A program made the position numbers and the translations under genes. 64,000 nt of DNA from the NCBI GenBank assembly GCA_030447665.1, contig JAUJOJ010000007.1, positions 1-64,000 on the forward strand, written 5' to 3'. This DNA comes from Allosphingosinicella sp. GTDB lineage: Bacteria; Pseudomonadota; Alphaproteobacteria; Sphingomonadales; Sphingomonadaceae. Below are positions 21,910 through 31,900 of this stretch, piece after piece. Numbering within the stretch: the first letter of the stretch is position 1; the number at the start of each line of letters is the position of its first letter. The notes under the pieces were generated by a model. That model ran no database searches, was not told the origin of the DNA, and saw nothing but the letters and a program-made list of their open reading frames with translations.

Positions 21910-23889
21910 TCATTGATCTCCTTGCATTTTGAGCGCCGCGAGGATCCGCGGCACGATCGCTTCGGCGGTGAAGCCGAAGCGCTGGAAAAGCTCTTCCGCG
22001 GGAGCGGAGGCGCCGAAGCGATCGAGCCCGACCGCGAGGCCGCGGGGGCCGACATAGCGCTCCCAGCCCATCGTCGTCCCCGCCTCTATAGAGATCCTGA
22101 GCGCATCGCCCGGGAGGATGTCGGCGCGATACGCCTCGTCCTGCGCGTCGAACAAGGACCAGCAGGGCATGGAAACGACATCGGCGCCGATCCCCTGCCC
22201 TTCGAGCGCCCCCGCCGTCCTCAACGCCAGCTCGACCTCCGATCCGGTTGCGATCAGCACGACGCGGCGCACGGCGCTCGCGGCGCGCAGGCGATAGGCG
22301 CCGCGCGCGCTTAGATTGTCCGTGCGCCCGGTGCGAAGCTGCGGAAGGTTCTGGCGGGTGAGCGCGAGCAGCGATGGTCCGTCGCGGCGCTCCAGGGCGA
22401 GCGCCCAGCATTCGGCCGTTTCGACAGCATCGGCCGGGCGATAGACCGCCAGGTTCGGGATCATCCGAAGGCTCATCACCTGCTCGACCGGCTGGTGGGT
22501 CGGCCCATCCTCGCCAAGACCGATGGAATCGTGCGTCATCACATAGATGACGCGAACCTGCTGGAGCGCGGAGAGACGGATCGCCGGCCGGCAATAGTCG
22601 GAGAAGATCAGGAAGGTGCCGCCATAAGGGATGACGCCGCCGTGCAGCGCCATGCCGTTCATCGCTGCGGCCATGCCGAATTCGCGAATGCCGTAATAGA
22701 TATAGCGGCCGGAATAATCCTCTTTTGTGAGGGGCTTTTGCGCCTTTGTTTTGGTGTTGTTCGAACCCGTAAGGTCTGCCGATCCGCCGATCGTGTCCGG
22801 CAGAACGGCGTTGATCGCTTCCAGCGCAAGCTCGGAGGCTTTGCGGGTCGCGACCTTCTGCGGATTGGCGGCGAGCCAGTCGAAATAATCGCCCTTGGCC
22901 ATTCCCTCGGCAAGCCGTCCCTCCATCCGGCGAACGAACTCCTCGCGGTGGGTGCTGGCGGCAAGCAGAGCGCGCCAGTTCTCGTGGCTCTGCCGGTGGC
23001 GGGCGCCGGCCTCGCGCCAGGCAGCGACGATCGGCTCCGGAAGATCGAACGGTTCGCTGTCCCAGACGAGATGCTCGCGCGCGGCCTTCACCTCGTCCGG
23101 CCCGAGAGCGGCGCCGTGGGTGGCGGCGGTGCCCATCTTGTTGGGCGCGCCCCAGCCGATGATGGTGCGGCAATCGACGAGGGAAGGCCGAGGATCGGCA
23201 ACGGCCTCGTCCAGCGCGCGCCGGATGCTTCCGAAATCGTGCCCGTCGCAGGAACCGACGTGCCACCCGCTCGCCCGGTAGCGCTCCGGAATGTCTTCCG
23301 AGGTGGATAGATCGGTGGGGCCGTCGATCGTGATCTTGTTGTTGTCCCAAAGGACGTTGAGGCGGCCGAGCTGGAGATGGCCGGCAAGACCCACCGCCTC
23401 GTGGTTGACGCCTTCCATGAGATCGCCGTCTCCGGAGATCACCCAGGTGCGATGGTCGACGAGGTCGTCGCCGAACAGCGCGTTGAGGTGCCGCTCGGCG
23501 ATCGCCATGCCGACCGCCATCGCGAAGCCCTGGCCGAGCGGCCCGGTGGTCGCTTCCACCGCTTCCAAAAGGAAATTCTCAGGATGGCCGGCGCAGGGCG
23601 AGCCCATCTGCCGGAAGTTGCGCATGTCGTCGATCGTCGGGCGGGCATAGCCGGTGAGATGGAGCAGCGAATAGATCAGCATCGAGCCGTGGCCGGCCGA
23701 AAGCACGAAACGGTCGCGGTCGTGCCACTTCGGGTCCGACGGGTCGTGCTTCAGATATTCGGTCCACAGGATCGTCGCCACGTCCGCCATGCCCATCGGC
23801 ATTCCGGGATGGCCCGAATTGGCCGCCTGCACCGCATCCATCGAAAGCGCGCGGATGGCGTTTGCGAGCAGTCTCGGATCGGCGGACAT
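21910..23889 (-). CDS. tkt: Transketolase
   Basis: Thiamine-diphosphate enzyme of the pentose phosphate pathway, 659 residues. Motifs: [20 protein letters not shown], the ThDP site [17 protein letters not shown] to [14 protein letters not shown], and the pyrimidine-domain signature [19 protein letters not shown]. First gene of the minus-strand block tkt-gap-pgk-fda, running divergently from the zapA cluster. Confidence 0.97.
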   Translation of the reverse strand: MSADPRLLANAIRALSMDAVQAANSGHPGMPMGMADVATILWTEYLKHDPSDPKWHDRDRFVLSAGHGSMLIYSLLHLTGYARPTIDDMRNFRQMGSPCAGHPENFLLEAVEATTGPLGQGFAMAVGMAIAERHLNALFGDDLVDHRTWVISGDGDLMEGVNHEAVGLAGHLQLGRLNVLWDNNKITIDGPTDLSTSEDIPERYRASGWHVGSCDGHDFGSIRRALDEAVADPRPSLVDCRTIIGWGAPNKMGTAATHGAALGPDEVKAAREHLVWDSEPFDLPEPIVAAWREAGARHRQSHENWRALLAASTHREEFVRRMEGRLAEGMAKGDYFDWLAANPQKVATRKASELALEAINAVLPDTIGGSADLTGSNNTKTKAQKPLTKEDYSGRYIYYGIREFGMAAAMNGMALHGGVIPYGGTFLIFSDYCRPAIRLSALQQVRVIYVMTHDSIGLGEDGPTHQPVEQVMSLRMIPNLAVYRPADAVETAECWALALERRDGPSLLALTRQNLPQLRTGRTDNLSARGAYRLRAASAVRRVVLIATGSEVELALRTAGALEGQGIGADVVSMPCWSLFDAQDEAYRADILPGDALRISIEAGTTMGWERYVGPRGLAVGLDRFGASAPAEELFQRFGFTAEAIVPRILAALKMQGDQ

Positions 23890-24044
23890 GGGCTTCCTTA
23901 GGCGGGAGGTTCCCGAAACAGGACGAGCGGTGACTCGGGTGAAGCTCCGCTTGGCCGCTCCTTTAAAGGGGGAGGCGCGGGCGTCAACACCAGCGCTTTG
24001 CGGGAGGGTTGCCGCCGCCGAGAAGCATGCTTAATGCGGCCGTC

Positions 24045-24254
24045 ATGGCAGATATTCGTGCGATGGAAGCAATCGACCGGCTCGAGCGGGCGCTGGCCCG
24101 GGTCGAGGCGGCGGCGACGAGAAGGCCGGAGCCCGAGGCCCGCAACGACAATGAGCTGATCGAGCTCCGCCAGGTTCATCAGACGCTGCGGAGCAAGGTC
24201 GAGGGAGCGATTTCGCAGATCGACCGCATGCTCGACGCCGGCGAGAGGGCCTGA
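24045..24254 (+). CDS. Short coiled-coil protein upstream of zapA
   Basis: 69 residues from the ATG at 24045 (MADIRAMEAIDRLERALARV). Almost entirely charged helix with heptad-like spacing, so a coiled coil is likely. It ends two bases before zapA and is presumably cotranscribed with it. Position and composition suggest a small cytosolic partner in cell division, but I do not recognise a named family. Confidence 0.6.
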   Translation: MADIRAMEAIDRLERALARVEAAATRRPEPEARNDNELIELRQVHQTLRSKVEGAISQIDRMLDAGERA

Positions 24255-24256
24255 GC

Positions 24257-24586
24257 ATGGCAAGCGTCGATGTCGAGATCGCATCCCGCGGCTATTCGGT
24301 CGCGTGCCGGGATGGGGAAGAAGCCCATCTTCGCTCGCTCGCCGCGATCGTCGACCGCAAGGCCAGGGATGCCGCGGCGGCGGTCGGCAGCATGGGAGAG
24401 GCGCGGCAGTTGCTGTTCGCCTCGCTGCTGCTCGCGGACGAGCTGAAGGAGGCTCGCGCCAGTGGCCCGGCAGCTTCCGTGCCGGAGCCGGAAACGGAGT
24501 CTTTGATCGCTGAAGCGCTGGAACGCCTTGCCGAGCGGATGGAAATCCTTGCCGAACGGCTTGAGAGCGGAGCCCGGAACGCCTAG
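24257..24586 (+). CDS. zapA: Cell division protein ZapA
   Basis: FtsZ-ring-associated protein. 109 residues: an N-terminal globular part (VDVEIASRGYSVACRDGEE, LRSLAAIVDRKARDAA) and a C-terminal coiled coil (LIAEALERLAERMEILAERL). The position directly before 6S RNA and fau is the classic proteobacterial arrangement and supports the call. Confidence 0.88.
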   Translation: MASVDVEIASRGYSVACRDGEEAHLRSLAAIVDRKARDAAAAVGSMGEARQLLFASLLLADELKEARASGPAASVPEPETESLIAEALERLAERMEILAERLESGARNA

Positions 24587-24587
24587 A

Positions 24588-24735
24588 TTGGGTGTGACGG
24601 GTACTGCCTCGTACGAGCTTTAGCGAAAATCCCTGAGGCGATAATCACATCCTCGGGGGCCGTCCCTGCCCGGATCCTGGTCCGGATCATATGGTCCCCA
24701 CCTGACGTTGAGGCGTCAGAGGATATTCCAGCAAA
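24588..24735 (+). ncRNA. ssrS: 6S RNA
   Basis: The roughly 150-base gap between zapA and fau is where 6S RNA lies in most proteobacteria. It shows alternating complementary GC-rich arms, such as CCTGAGGCGATAATCACATC against the later ACGTTGAGGCGTCAGAGG part, typical of a long bulged hairpin. Called mainly from synteny. The exact ends are approximate. Confidence 0.6.
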
Positions 24736-24740
24736 CGGCT

Positions 24741-25319
24741 ATGGCGGTCCCGTCACCCACCCCTAAAGAAGAGATGCGCGCAGGGGCCCTTAAGGCCCGC
24801 CGCAGCTATGCGCGCTCGCTTGCCCCCGAGCTCCGCGCAAGCCTTGAGGCCAGTACGGGCGAGATCGTCCTCCCTCACTTGATCGGCGCGACAGTCATTG
24901 CCGGCTATCACCCGATGAAGGACGAGATCAGCCCTTATGCCGTGCTCGACCTGCTCGGCGAGGGCCAGGCCGCCGCCCTCCCCTGGTTCCTCGACCGCGA
25001 CGCGAGGATGATGTTCCGCGAAGCGCCGGCCGTCGAAGCTGGTCCCTGGGGCGTGCTGCAGCCCCCGGCTTCCGCTGCGGCGCTTTCGCCTGACGTGGTG
25101 CTGGTGCCGCTCGTGCTCGGCGATCGGGGGGGCAACCGGATCGGCCACGGCAAGGGCCATTACGACCGCGCCCTTTCGCATCTGCGGGAGGGCCGCGCCG
25201 TCTTCACGATCGGAATTGCCTGGGAAAACCAGATCAGCGAGGAGCCGATCCCCGCCGACCCCTGGGACGTGCCGCTCGACGCGATCGCCACCCCCGCCGA
25301 ATGGATCCCCTGCCGATGA
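24741..25319 (+). CDS. fau: 5-formyltetrahydrofolate cyclo-ligase
   Basis: Converts 5-formyl-THF to 5,10-methenyl-THF using ATP. 192 residues from ATG at 24741. Family motifs: ATVIAGYHPMKDEISPYAVL near residue 50 and the C-terminal substrate site GNRIGHGKGHYDRALSHL. The stop overlaps the next start as ATGA. Confidence 0.93.
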   Translation: MAVPSPTPKEEMRAGALKARRSYARSLAPELRASLEASTGEIVLPHLIGATVIAGYHPMKDEISPYAVLDLLGEGQAAALPWFLDRDARMMFREAPAVEAGPWGVLQPPASAAALSPDVVLVPLVLGDRGGNRIGHGKGHYDRALSHLREGRAVFTIGIAWENQISEEPIPADPWDVPLDAIATPAEWIPCR

Positions 25320-25537
25320 AATACCAGCCGACCTGGCGCAAGCCCGCCGGAATGGGCCTGATCCTGCTGCTGATCGCGATATGGGCGGTGCTGGTGGCAA
25401 GCCTCGCCGGCATCATCGGCGACATGGCCTGGCCGCTGCAGGCCGTCTTCTACCTTGCGGCGGGCACGATTTGGATCCTGCCGCTGAAGCCGCTGCTGCG
25501 ATGGATGGAGACCGGCCGCTTCAAAGCGCCCTCCTGA
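25316..25537 (+). CDS. DUF2842 family small membrane protein
   Basis: 73 residues starting MKYQPTWRKPAGMGLILLLI, with two membrane segments (GLILLLIAIWAVLVASLAGI and WPLQAVFYLAAGTIWILPLK). This matches the alphaproteobacterial DUF2842 pattern. It is translationally coupled to fau. Function unknown. Confidence 0.8.
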   Translation: MKYQPTWRKPAGMGLILLLIAIWAVLVASLAGIIGDMAWPLQAVFYLAAGTIWILPLKPLLRWMETGRFKAPS

Positions 25538-25568
25538 CCGGAGCTCCGTGCGCCCCTGCAGGAAGCCG

Positions 25569-26920
25569 CTATTGCTCCCGGAACGAGCGCCATAAGGTTC
25601 CGGTAAGCGGCTCCAGGAGGTACTGCAGCGCCGTGCGCTTGCGCACGGGCACGACGATTTCAACAGGCAGACCAGGCCGCAACTGACCGCTGCCCAGCGA
25701 ACGCCGTACGCGGTCCAGCTCTTGGGGCGCGACCTCAATCTCGGTTCGGAAGAATGCCTGTCCGGTTCGCTCATCCGTAAAGCTGTCGGCGGAAACGTTT
25801 CTCACCCGCCCCTTCAGCAAGGGAAGCGTTTTGTCCTGAACGCTAAGGAAGCGCACCTGGGCCACCTGGCCCGGAAAGAGATCGTCGGCATCGTTCGGAG
25901 AAACCTGGGCCTGCAACACGAGCGAGCGGTTTTCAGGGACGATCTCCATGATCGTCTGGCCAGGCGCAATGACACCGCCGACGGTGAAGGCGCTGAGGCC
26001 AACCACCTGTCCGGATGCCGGTGCACGCACCTTTGCACGGCGCAGCTGTTCCCTAGCTGCGATCAGCTTGGGAAGAACCTCAGCCAGCCGTGCCTGCGTT
26101 TCGCGCGATTCGGTCGCGATCGACTCCAACATGGTGCGCCTCAATGACAAAGCCTGCATGCGTGACTCGCCCATGCCCTCGGCGGGCGCGCGCTTTCGGC
26201 TGTCATCGCAGCCTCATTGCCCCTCAGCTCTGCCTGCGCGCGCTCGAGCGCTCGAACGCGCGTCATCGGCGCGAAACCCTTTTGCTGAAGTTCGCGAATG
26301 CCCTTCAGCTCATCGCTGAGGATGCGGTTCTGTTCGCGCGTAGTATCGCGCTGCTGATTGTAACCGCTTTGCTGTTCGGCGAGCTGGCGGGAGCGCTGGC
26401 CGAGCACCGATTCCTGGGCTGACAAGGCGGCGGAGCGTGCCTGGCGCTGCGCGACCTGCAACTTCGTAGCATCGTCGGCCAGCCGGCGATCCTCCGCTGA
26501 AAGGGCCGCAAATTCGGCAGGCGGCACAAACCCGCTGCCCGCCCGCTCTGCATTGAGCCTGGCCCGTTGCGCCAGGAGCGTCAGATAGTCGCTGGTCAAA
26601 GCGCGTTCGGTCGCGTGAAGGTCCGGCGCCGCCATTTCAACAAGCACTTGCCCCTGACGAACCCGGCCGCCTTCCTTGACGTGGATCGCCGTCACGACGC
26701 CGCCCTCACGATGCTGAACCGCCTGTCTGTTGCCGGACACTGCGATCGCACCCGTCGCATAGACGCCGGAATCGAGCGGTGCGAACGCAGCCCAGCCGAG
26801 AAGAACCACGAAGAAGAAGAAAGCGATTGCGCCGCCTATCTTCATCTCCCGCCGGGGATCGTCTTCCTTGCCTTCCGCAAGCAGGAGCGCTGCACCCGCC
26901 GGCCCGGTCATCATGTTCAT
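25569..26920 (-). CDS. Type I secretion membrane fusion protein (HlyD family), one frameshift
   Basis: Periplasmic adaptor linking the ABC exporter to a TolC-type channel. N-terminal membrane helix (AIAFFFFVVLLGWAAFAPL), lipoyl-like half (VQHREGGVVTAIHVKEGGRV), a long coiled-coil region, then in another frame the second lipoyl/barrel half (AKVRAPASGQVVGLSAFTVG to GLPVEIVVPVRKRTALQYLL). The frame changes near 26181 at TAESAR/AEGMGESRM, where one base is missing in a CGCGCCC run. The start ATG overlaps the exporter stop (ATGA). Confidence 0.88.
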
Positions 26921-28637
26921 GCTGCAGAATCCTTTCTTGCCGGCGCTGCGAGCCGCGCCAGCACATCCTGCTTTGGGCCAAGCAGCTGAGGCTTCCTTCG
27001 CTTAAAACCAGCAGGCGGTCTGCGGAGCTGAGGATCGCCTGCCGATGCGCGATCACGATCACGCAGGCTCCGCGCGCGCGGCAGGCCTCAATCGCGGTGG
27101 TCAGAGCCGCTTCGCCTTCGGCATCGAGAAACGCGTTCGGCTCGTCGAGTACGATCAATGCCGGATTGCCGTAAAGCGCCCGGGCGAGCGCGATACGCTG
27201 CGCCTGGCCCGCTGAAAGCGAGCCGCTCGGACCGCTGAGCATCGTGTCATAGCCTGCGGGCAAGCGGAGGATCAGCTCGTGCGCACCCACCAACCGGGCG
27301 GCTGCGACCGTTTGTCGGTCAACGGCTTCGGCTGCCTCACCGCGCCAGCTTGCAAAACGTGAAATGTTGTCCTTCACGGTACCTTCGAACAGGCTTGGCT
27401 CCTGCGGCATGTAGCCGATGTGACGCGCAAGCGCGTCGCTGTCCCAATCGGCGAAGCGCGCACCGTCGATTCGAACCGATCCGAGTTCGGGCTGGATCAC
27501 ACCTGCGACCACCTTGCCAAGCGTCGTTTTGCCGGAGCCACTTGGACCGACGATCCCCAGGATCTCACCCGGGCTCGCGCGGAACGTTACGCCCGCAAGG
27601 ATTGGACGAGGCGAGTTCGACACCCGAACGGCAACTTGCTCGACCTCGAGATGGCCCTTGGGATCCGGCAGCAGGGTTCGAGGCTGCCCGCTGTCGCCGG
27701 GTGCGCTGAACAGTTCAGCGACATTGGCGAGAGCCGAGCGTGCACTGCTAAGGTTTGCCCAACCTCCGACCAGAGCCTCGACCGGCTGGAGAGCGCGACC
27801 CAGGAGGATCGAGGCTGCTATGATTGCGCCCGCCGAGATGTCGCCATTGATAGCGAGGAGTGCGCCGAGCCCCAAGGCTGCCGACTGGACGAACAAGCGG
27901 AAGAAGCGGATCGTTGCCGAATACTGGCCGCCGATGAACTGCGCGCTCAGCATTTCCTTGAGGCCGAGCGAGCGTTGCCCCAGCTGACGCTTCACCATGG
28001 CCTCGCTCATGCCAAGCGCGCGAATCGTTCCACCGTGAAATGCGGCCGTCTGCTGAGCCGCATATGCGACGGAGAGCGAGCGGGTGGCATGCTCCACACG
28101 TGCCCGAGTGACCTTCTCGTTTCGAAAGGCGAGGAACATGAGCACGATCGTGGAAAAGATTGCGAGGACGCCCAGCCAGAAATGCAAAAGAAAGCACACC
28201 AGGATGAATATGGGTGCCCACGGTGCGTCCAGGAGGGCCGCGGCTGTGGGTGTGCTTATCGTTTGCCGCACCGTGTCGAAGTCGCGCATGGCTTGTACGC
28301 TCAGCGACGGCTGGTTGCTCGACATGACTCGCCGCAGGATCTGCGGTGCTAGGATCCGGTCGAGGCGGAGGCCCGCCCTTGCCAGCAATCGCTGCCGAAT
28401 GGCGTCCAACGCCGACAGGGTAAGCAGCGCCAGAGCGAGCGCGATCGTAACGTAGAACAAAGTCATCTTGCCGCCGGTGGCGAGCACGCGGTCATAGACT
28501 TGAAGCATGTAAATGGCCGGTGCCAGGAACAGCAGGTTAAGGAGGAAACTGAACCACACAGCCGTGATGAAATGCGGGCGGCAGGACCGGAATGCCTCGG
28601 CCATCTGCGGCGGGAGGGTGATACCTGCAACTTTCAT
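26917..28637 (-). CDS. Type I secretion ABC transporter/permease (PrtD-like), frameshift near the end
   Basis: Inner-membrane ATPase exporter of about 570 residues from MKVAGITLPPQMAEAF at 28637. It has an N-terminal membrane domain and an ATPase with Walker A GIVGPSGSGKTTLGKV, signature LSAGQAQRIALARAL and Walker B ALIVLDEPNAFLDAEG. There is no C39 peptidase domain, which fits RTX rather than leader-peptide substrates. The last 25 or so residues are in another frame (LGPKQDVLARLAAPARKDSA), with a missing G near 26978. It pairs with the adaptor downstream; the likely substrate is the RTX protease nearby. Confidence 0.9.
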
Positions 28638-28952
28638 CTCGTCACATCCACGGTCCGACCTGAGCTGATGAAGCTGGTGTTCGTTGATTGCATAGCATCC
28701 GGTTATACCGAATGGATCGCGAAGTCTGCTGTTGGATGAGCGCTGACGTCGCACCGTACCGGCCAAACCGCTCGGCCCGAACGGCCAGCCGTCCTAGAGC
28801 CAGATCGTTTGAGGTGGAAGCGCTTCGCGCTTCCGCCGAAAGCGTGAATCTGGCTCTATTCAGATGGTTGAGACCAAGATTCACGCTTTAGGTTGACCTG
28901 AAGCCGGCTGCGGAAGTGGCTCGTCGGATGAACGATCCGGCGGCCACAGCTC
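28638..28952. repeat. Non-coding gap with a palindromic repeat element (core 28796-28912)
   Basis: No gene seen in these 315 bases. The core starts with an 11-bp perfect inverted pair, TAGAGCCAGAT at 28796 and ATCTGGCTCTA at 28849, enclosing a second hairpin around GGAAGCGCTTCGCGCTTCC. The adjoining sequence 28858-28881 is identical over 24 bases to 52857-52880 on the other strand, so this is one copy of an interspersed repeat. Confidence 0.7.
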
Positions 28953-30842
28953 TCAGGAGTACAAGCCGATAATCCTGGGTGACGCTGGGTGACGCGGGCT
29001 CGTCCAGTCTGTGCTTGGCCAGTCCGACATAAGCTTCTGCAACCTCTCGATATCTAGAATGCTGCTTGCCAGCGGGGACGCTGAGATCGACACGACCTCC
29101 TGTTGCAGGTGCTCACGGGCAGCCGCAAGGCCCTCGTACCAATCGGCGGCTTGGTACCCTTTGCGGGTTTCGCGCAGGACGGCATCGGCCATCCTGTCGG
29201 CCATTGCGCGCCGGGCAATGAAGCGCGTGACGCCATTCACAAGGTTGTGTTCGTCAGGGATGGTCAGGCAGAATTCGATAAGCTCCCGGTCAGCAGTTGG
29301 ATCTCGCGTATCCATCCCCCACCCTCCCAGCGCCCCCTTGTTATAGTTGCCATAATCCACGCCTTTCAGCAGCCAAAGACGAGCCGCCATGCTGTTCGAG
29401 ACTGGGCGGAAGCTCAGGTCCATGCCTGCAGCCCTCGCTTTTTCGGCAAGCTTCAGCTCATGCACCGCGCCGGCTCGAAGCGCCGTATATTCGGTGATCT
29501 CGGCGTATCGCCCGCGAAGCCACTGGAGAAGTTTCCAGACTGGGTCGGGAAAGGACGGCCCAAGCGCCTGAGCGGCAAGCGTTCCGAGGCGCATCCCGTT
29601 TCGCCGAAGGCCACGAGTTTCCCGAGCGAGCCGGCCGATCTGCCCGCTCCGCAACAGGTTTGAAAGGAGTGGCAATCCCGAATAGCTGAAGCCGGCATTG
29701 CCGCGTGCTCCCGTCAGGAGGATGTTGGTTCCGGACGCTTGCGCAGCGGCATAGATCGCTTCCAGCCAGACGAGGTTCACCGGATTGAGAACAGGTCGCT
29801 CGTAAAGATCGAAGCCTCTGCCAAGGACTTGGAGCGGCGAGCCGGAACCGGTCCGGATGACCACATGCTCGATATTCGGGTACCTACCGGCCGTTAACGC
29901 AGCGAGCCTAGTTTCGTCCAATATGCTGTCGGCCGACGGCGGGTCGAAATTCTCACGCGGAGCGGAGGTGAACGCCACGATCTTCTGTTCGCGCAGCGCG
30001 CCAAGCGTTGCGGCCGTTGCTGTCACGGCGCCGCTGTCCAGACCTCCGCTCAAATGGGCGGCGACTCTGTCTCGGGTTCCGCGGAGGCGCGCCGCGACTG
30101 CCGCGTCCAGCTTCGAACGAACGGCTTCGACATAGTCGCCGGTTTTTTTGAGCAGCACCGGCCGGCTTCGGGGCTGCCAATATCGGTACCTCTGCAAACC
30201 GGTTGCAGTCACGAGGAGGAATTGGCCGGGAGCGACTTTCTTGATGCCCTCGAAGAAGGTGTTTTCGCCATCTTCCGGCATCAAAGCCACGAAATCAGCC
30301 ACTGACTTGATGTCGGGGGCGCGGTCGATCTCGGGAACGGCGTGAAGCCCCTTGGGCAGGGAGGCGAAGCTGAAAAAGCCATTCTCGCGGTGGTGGTAGT
30401 GGAGTGGCCTTTGCCCAAGAAAGTCCCGGGCAAGCAAAAGACCCCGCTTCTGCCCGTTCCAGTAGGCGAAGGCGAAGTCTCCTCGCAGGCGGTCGACAGC
30501 GTCCTCTTCCCAACGCATCAATGCACGAAACAGAATGGCAGTGTCGGAAAGCGCGCCGATCTCCGAGGGGGCCAAGCCGAGCCCCCGCCCAATCTCGCTC
30601 CGGTTGTCCAGTCTGACGTCGGCACAAAGGATGCGCGCGCCGAGCCGGTCCGTCGCCAGCGAAGCACCGTAGCGATCCTCGGGGAGAAGCTTGAACAGCC
30701 TGCATCCGATGGCAACGCGGCCGCTTGAAGCCAGCGCCGCATCTTCGGTCCCGTACATCTGCTGGGCAGCCAGCATGGCCCGGCACTTGTCGGCAGGATC
30801 CCTGCGGCCATCCAAGTCCCACCAACCAGCGAGTGCAGTCAT
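28953..30842 (-). CDS. Asparagine-synthetase-like ATP-dependent amide ligase, lasso-cyclase (McjC) type
   Basis: 629 residues. The N-terminus (MTALAGWWDLDGRRDPADKC) resembles proteobacterial lasso-peptide cyclases. It lacks the Cys2 nucleophile that glutamine-dependent asparagine synthetases need, so it should not use glutamine. The ATP-pyrophosphatase loop is intact near residue 265 (HLSGGLDSGAVTATAAT). Such enzymes adenylate an Asp/Glu side chain and close it on an N-terminal amine. The usual partners (transglutaminase-type B2 peptidase, RRE protein B1) are not in this window. Neighbours are the secretion exporter downstream and, divergently, a short precursor-like peptide. Confidence 0.75.
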   Translation of the reverse strand: MTALAGWWDLDGRRDPADKCRAMLAAQQMYGTEDAALASSGRVAIGCRLFKLLPEDRYGASLATDRLGARILCADVRLDNRSEIGRGLGLAPSEIGALSDTAILFRALMRWEEDAVDRLRGDFAFAYWNGQKRGLLLARDFLGQRPLHYHHRENGFFSFASLPKGLHAVPEIDRAPDIKSVADFVALMPEDGENTFFEGIKKVAPGQFLLVTATGLQRYRYWQPRSRPVLLKKTGDYVEAVRSKLDAAVAARLRGTRDRVAAHLSGGLDSGAVTATAATLGALREQKIVAFTSAPRENFDPPSADSILDETRLAALTAGRYPNIEHVVIRTGSGSPLQVLGRGFDLYERPVLNPVNLVWLEAIYAAAQASGTNILLTGARGNAGFSYSGLPLLSNLLRSGQIGRLARETRGLRRNGMRLGTLAAQALGPSFPDPVWKLLQWLRGRYAEITEYTALRAGAVHELKLAEKARAAGMDLSFRPVSNSMAARLWLLKGVDYGNYNKGALGGWGMDTRDPTADRELIEFCLTIPDEHNLVNGVTRFIARRAMADRMADAVLRETRKGYQAADWYEGLAAAREHLQQEVVSISASPLASSILDIERLQKLMSDWPSTDWTSPRHPASPRIIGLYS

Positions 30843-31065
30843 CTCATACTCTTCATTTATTTGCGCGAATTAGGGCCGCAGGTCGAAACCGGTTTTCGGC
30901 TCGTGCGGCTAATCCTTCCCACCTACCGGAGCTAGCCTGCAACCAGCTTTTCTCGAGCAGGGATCGTCCGACAGCTCCATTGGTTTCCGTCGCTAGACCA
31001 CATTGACAGCCAACCCTTCCCTCGACACGGTGCAGGGGAAGACCGAGCCGAAAGGGAGATCAGTA

Positions 31066-31239
31066 GTGGCTTCAGAAAACAAGACACGTGGTAACGCCAA
31101 GCAAGTGACGGATTCGGAAATAGCTTCGCCGGACCTCGATAGCGGTCGCGAGTGGGTGACGCCGGCAATGAGCAAGATAAAGGCTGGTTCAGCCGAACTC
31201 ACCGTCGGCACACGCGACGACGGCGTCGATAGATCGTAA
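31066..31239 (+). CDS. Putative RiPP precursor peptide
   Basis: 57 residues from a GTG at 31066, preceded by GGGAG at a good ribosome-binding distance. A hydrophilic leader (MASENKTRGNAKQVTDSEIA) is followed by REWVTPAMSKIKAGSAELTV and a short end GTRDDGVDRS. The W..P.M...G...T pattern, with Thr two residues before a Gly, resembles lasso leaders, and an Asp at position 8 after that Gly would suit a ring. The remaining tail would be only two residues, unusually short for a lasso. It is divergent from the cyclase-like gene. The precursor role is inference. Confidence 0.5.
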   Translation: MASENKTRGNAKQVTDSEIASPDLDSGREWVTPAMSKIKAGSAELTVGTRDDGVDRS

Positions 31240-31316
31240 CGATGGGATGCTCCGAGGACCTCCCGCGGAGCATCTCAGGCCTCCCCCGGCGGCGGCACGG
31301 GCCGAGTGGGGCACGC

Positions 31317-31550
31317 TCAGAAGATGAAGCTGGTATCCGTGAGCGGACTGAATCCAACCACCGCAAGATTGATGAGGAAATCGGCCATGCCGTCGCCATC
31401 CACGTCGCCTTGGACGGGCCAGAGGCCTGCTGCGGCATCGAACTCGTAGCGCAGCTCGCCCGCGGTTTTGCTGAAGGCGCGGTTCCCGATCGAGGCGAAG
31501 GCCTGATCGCCATCAAGGCCGCTGCTCGCATCGATTGGACGGTCGACGTT
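31317..31550 (-). pseudogene. C-terminal fragment of an RTX (M10-type) protein
   Basis: About 77 residues (SSGLDGDQAFASIGNRAFSK to DGMADFLINLAVVG, ending DTSFIF) align closely with the last 77 residues of the serralysin-like protein at 32053-34198. Nothing RTX-like precedes it. It is the remnant of a second RTX gene whose body is gone. The C-terminal secretion signal type is retained. Confidence 0.7.
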
Positions 31551-31569
31551 CCCCTTCAGCCAAGCAGCC

Positions 31570-31900
31570 CTGCTGGCATTGGTGGTTGCGGGTTGCGCCC
31601 GCCCCGAGCCTGTAGCTGATCGGAACAACCCGGCAGAGCCGCAGAGCTGCGCTACGAGGAGGCGTTTTAGCGCGTCGCGGCATTCTCCAGCAGTTGATCT
31701 GCGTGACACCCTACGCAGATGCCGGCAAAAAATGCACCGACAAGGCGGACTGCACCGGGAGGTGTATTCTGGATCGTGACCTGAGCAGGCACTCGCCAGG
31801 AGACACGGTGGTCGGTCAGTGCCAGCGAGATAATGCGCTCCTCGGCTGCTATGCTGAGGTTCGCGGTGGTCGCATGTTGCAGCCGATCTGCGTGGACTGA
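31570..31900 (+). pseudogene. Remnant of a Cys-rich lipoprotein gene
   Basis: A lipobox-like start (ALLALVVAGCARPEPVADRN) and a Cys-rich body (ICVTPYADAGKKCTDKADCT, RCILDRDLS, LLGCYAEVRGGRMLQPICVD) lie in different frames, joined near 31650. No proper start codon precedes the signal segment, which abuts the RTX fragment. The body resembles small secreted proteins I associate with sphingomonads. Probably genuinely truncated. Confidence 0.45.

Noticed and set aside
26706-26916. Extra C-terminal 70 residues on the type I exporter
   Set aside because: This tail reads through the adaptor gene in the wrong frame. One missing base near 26978 restores a normal end that overlaps the adaptor start.
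30843-31065. A lasso precursor on the minus strand directly upstream of the cyclase-like gene
   Set aside because: Short frames there are shadows of the plus-strand peptide or lack a ribosome-binding site and leader-like pattern.
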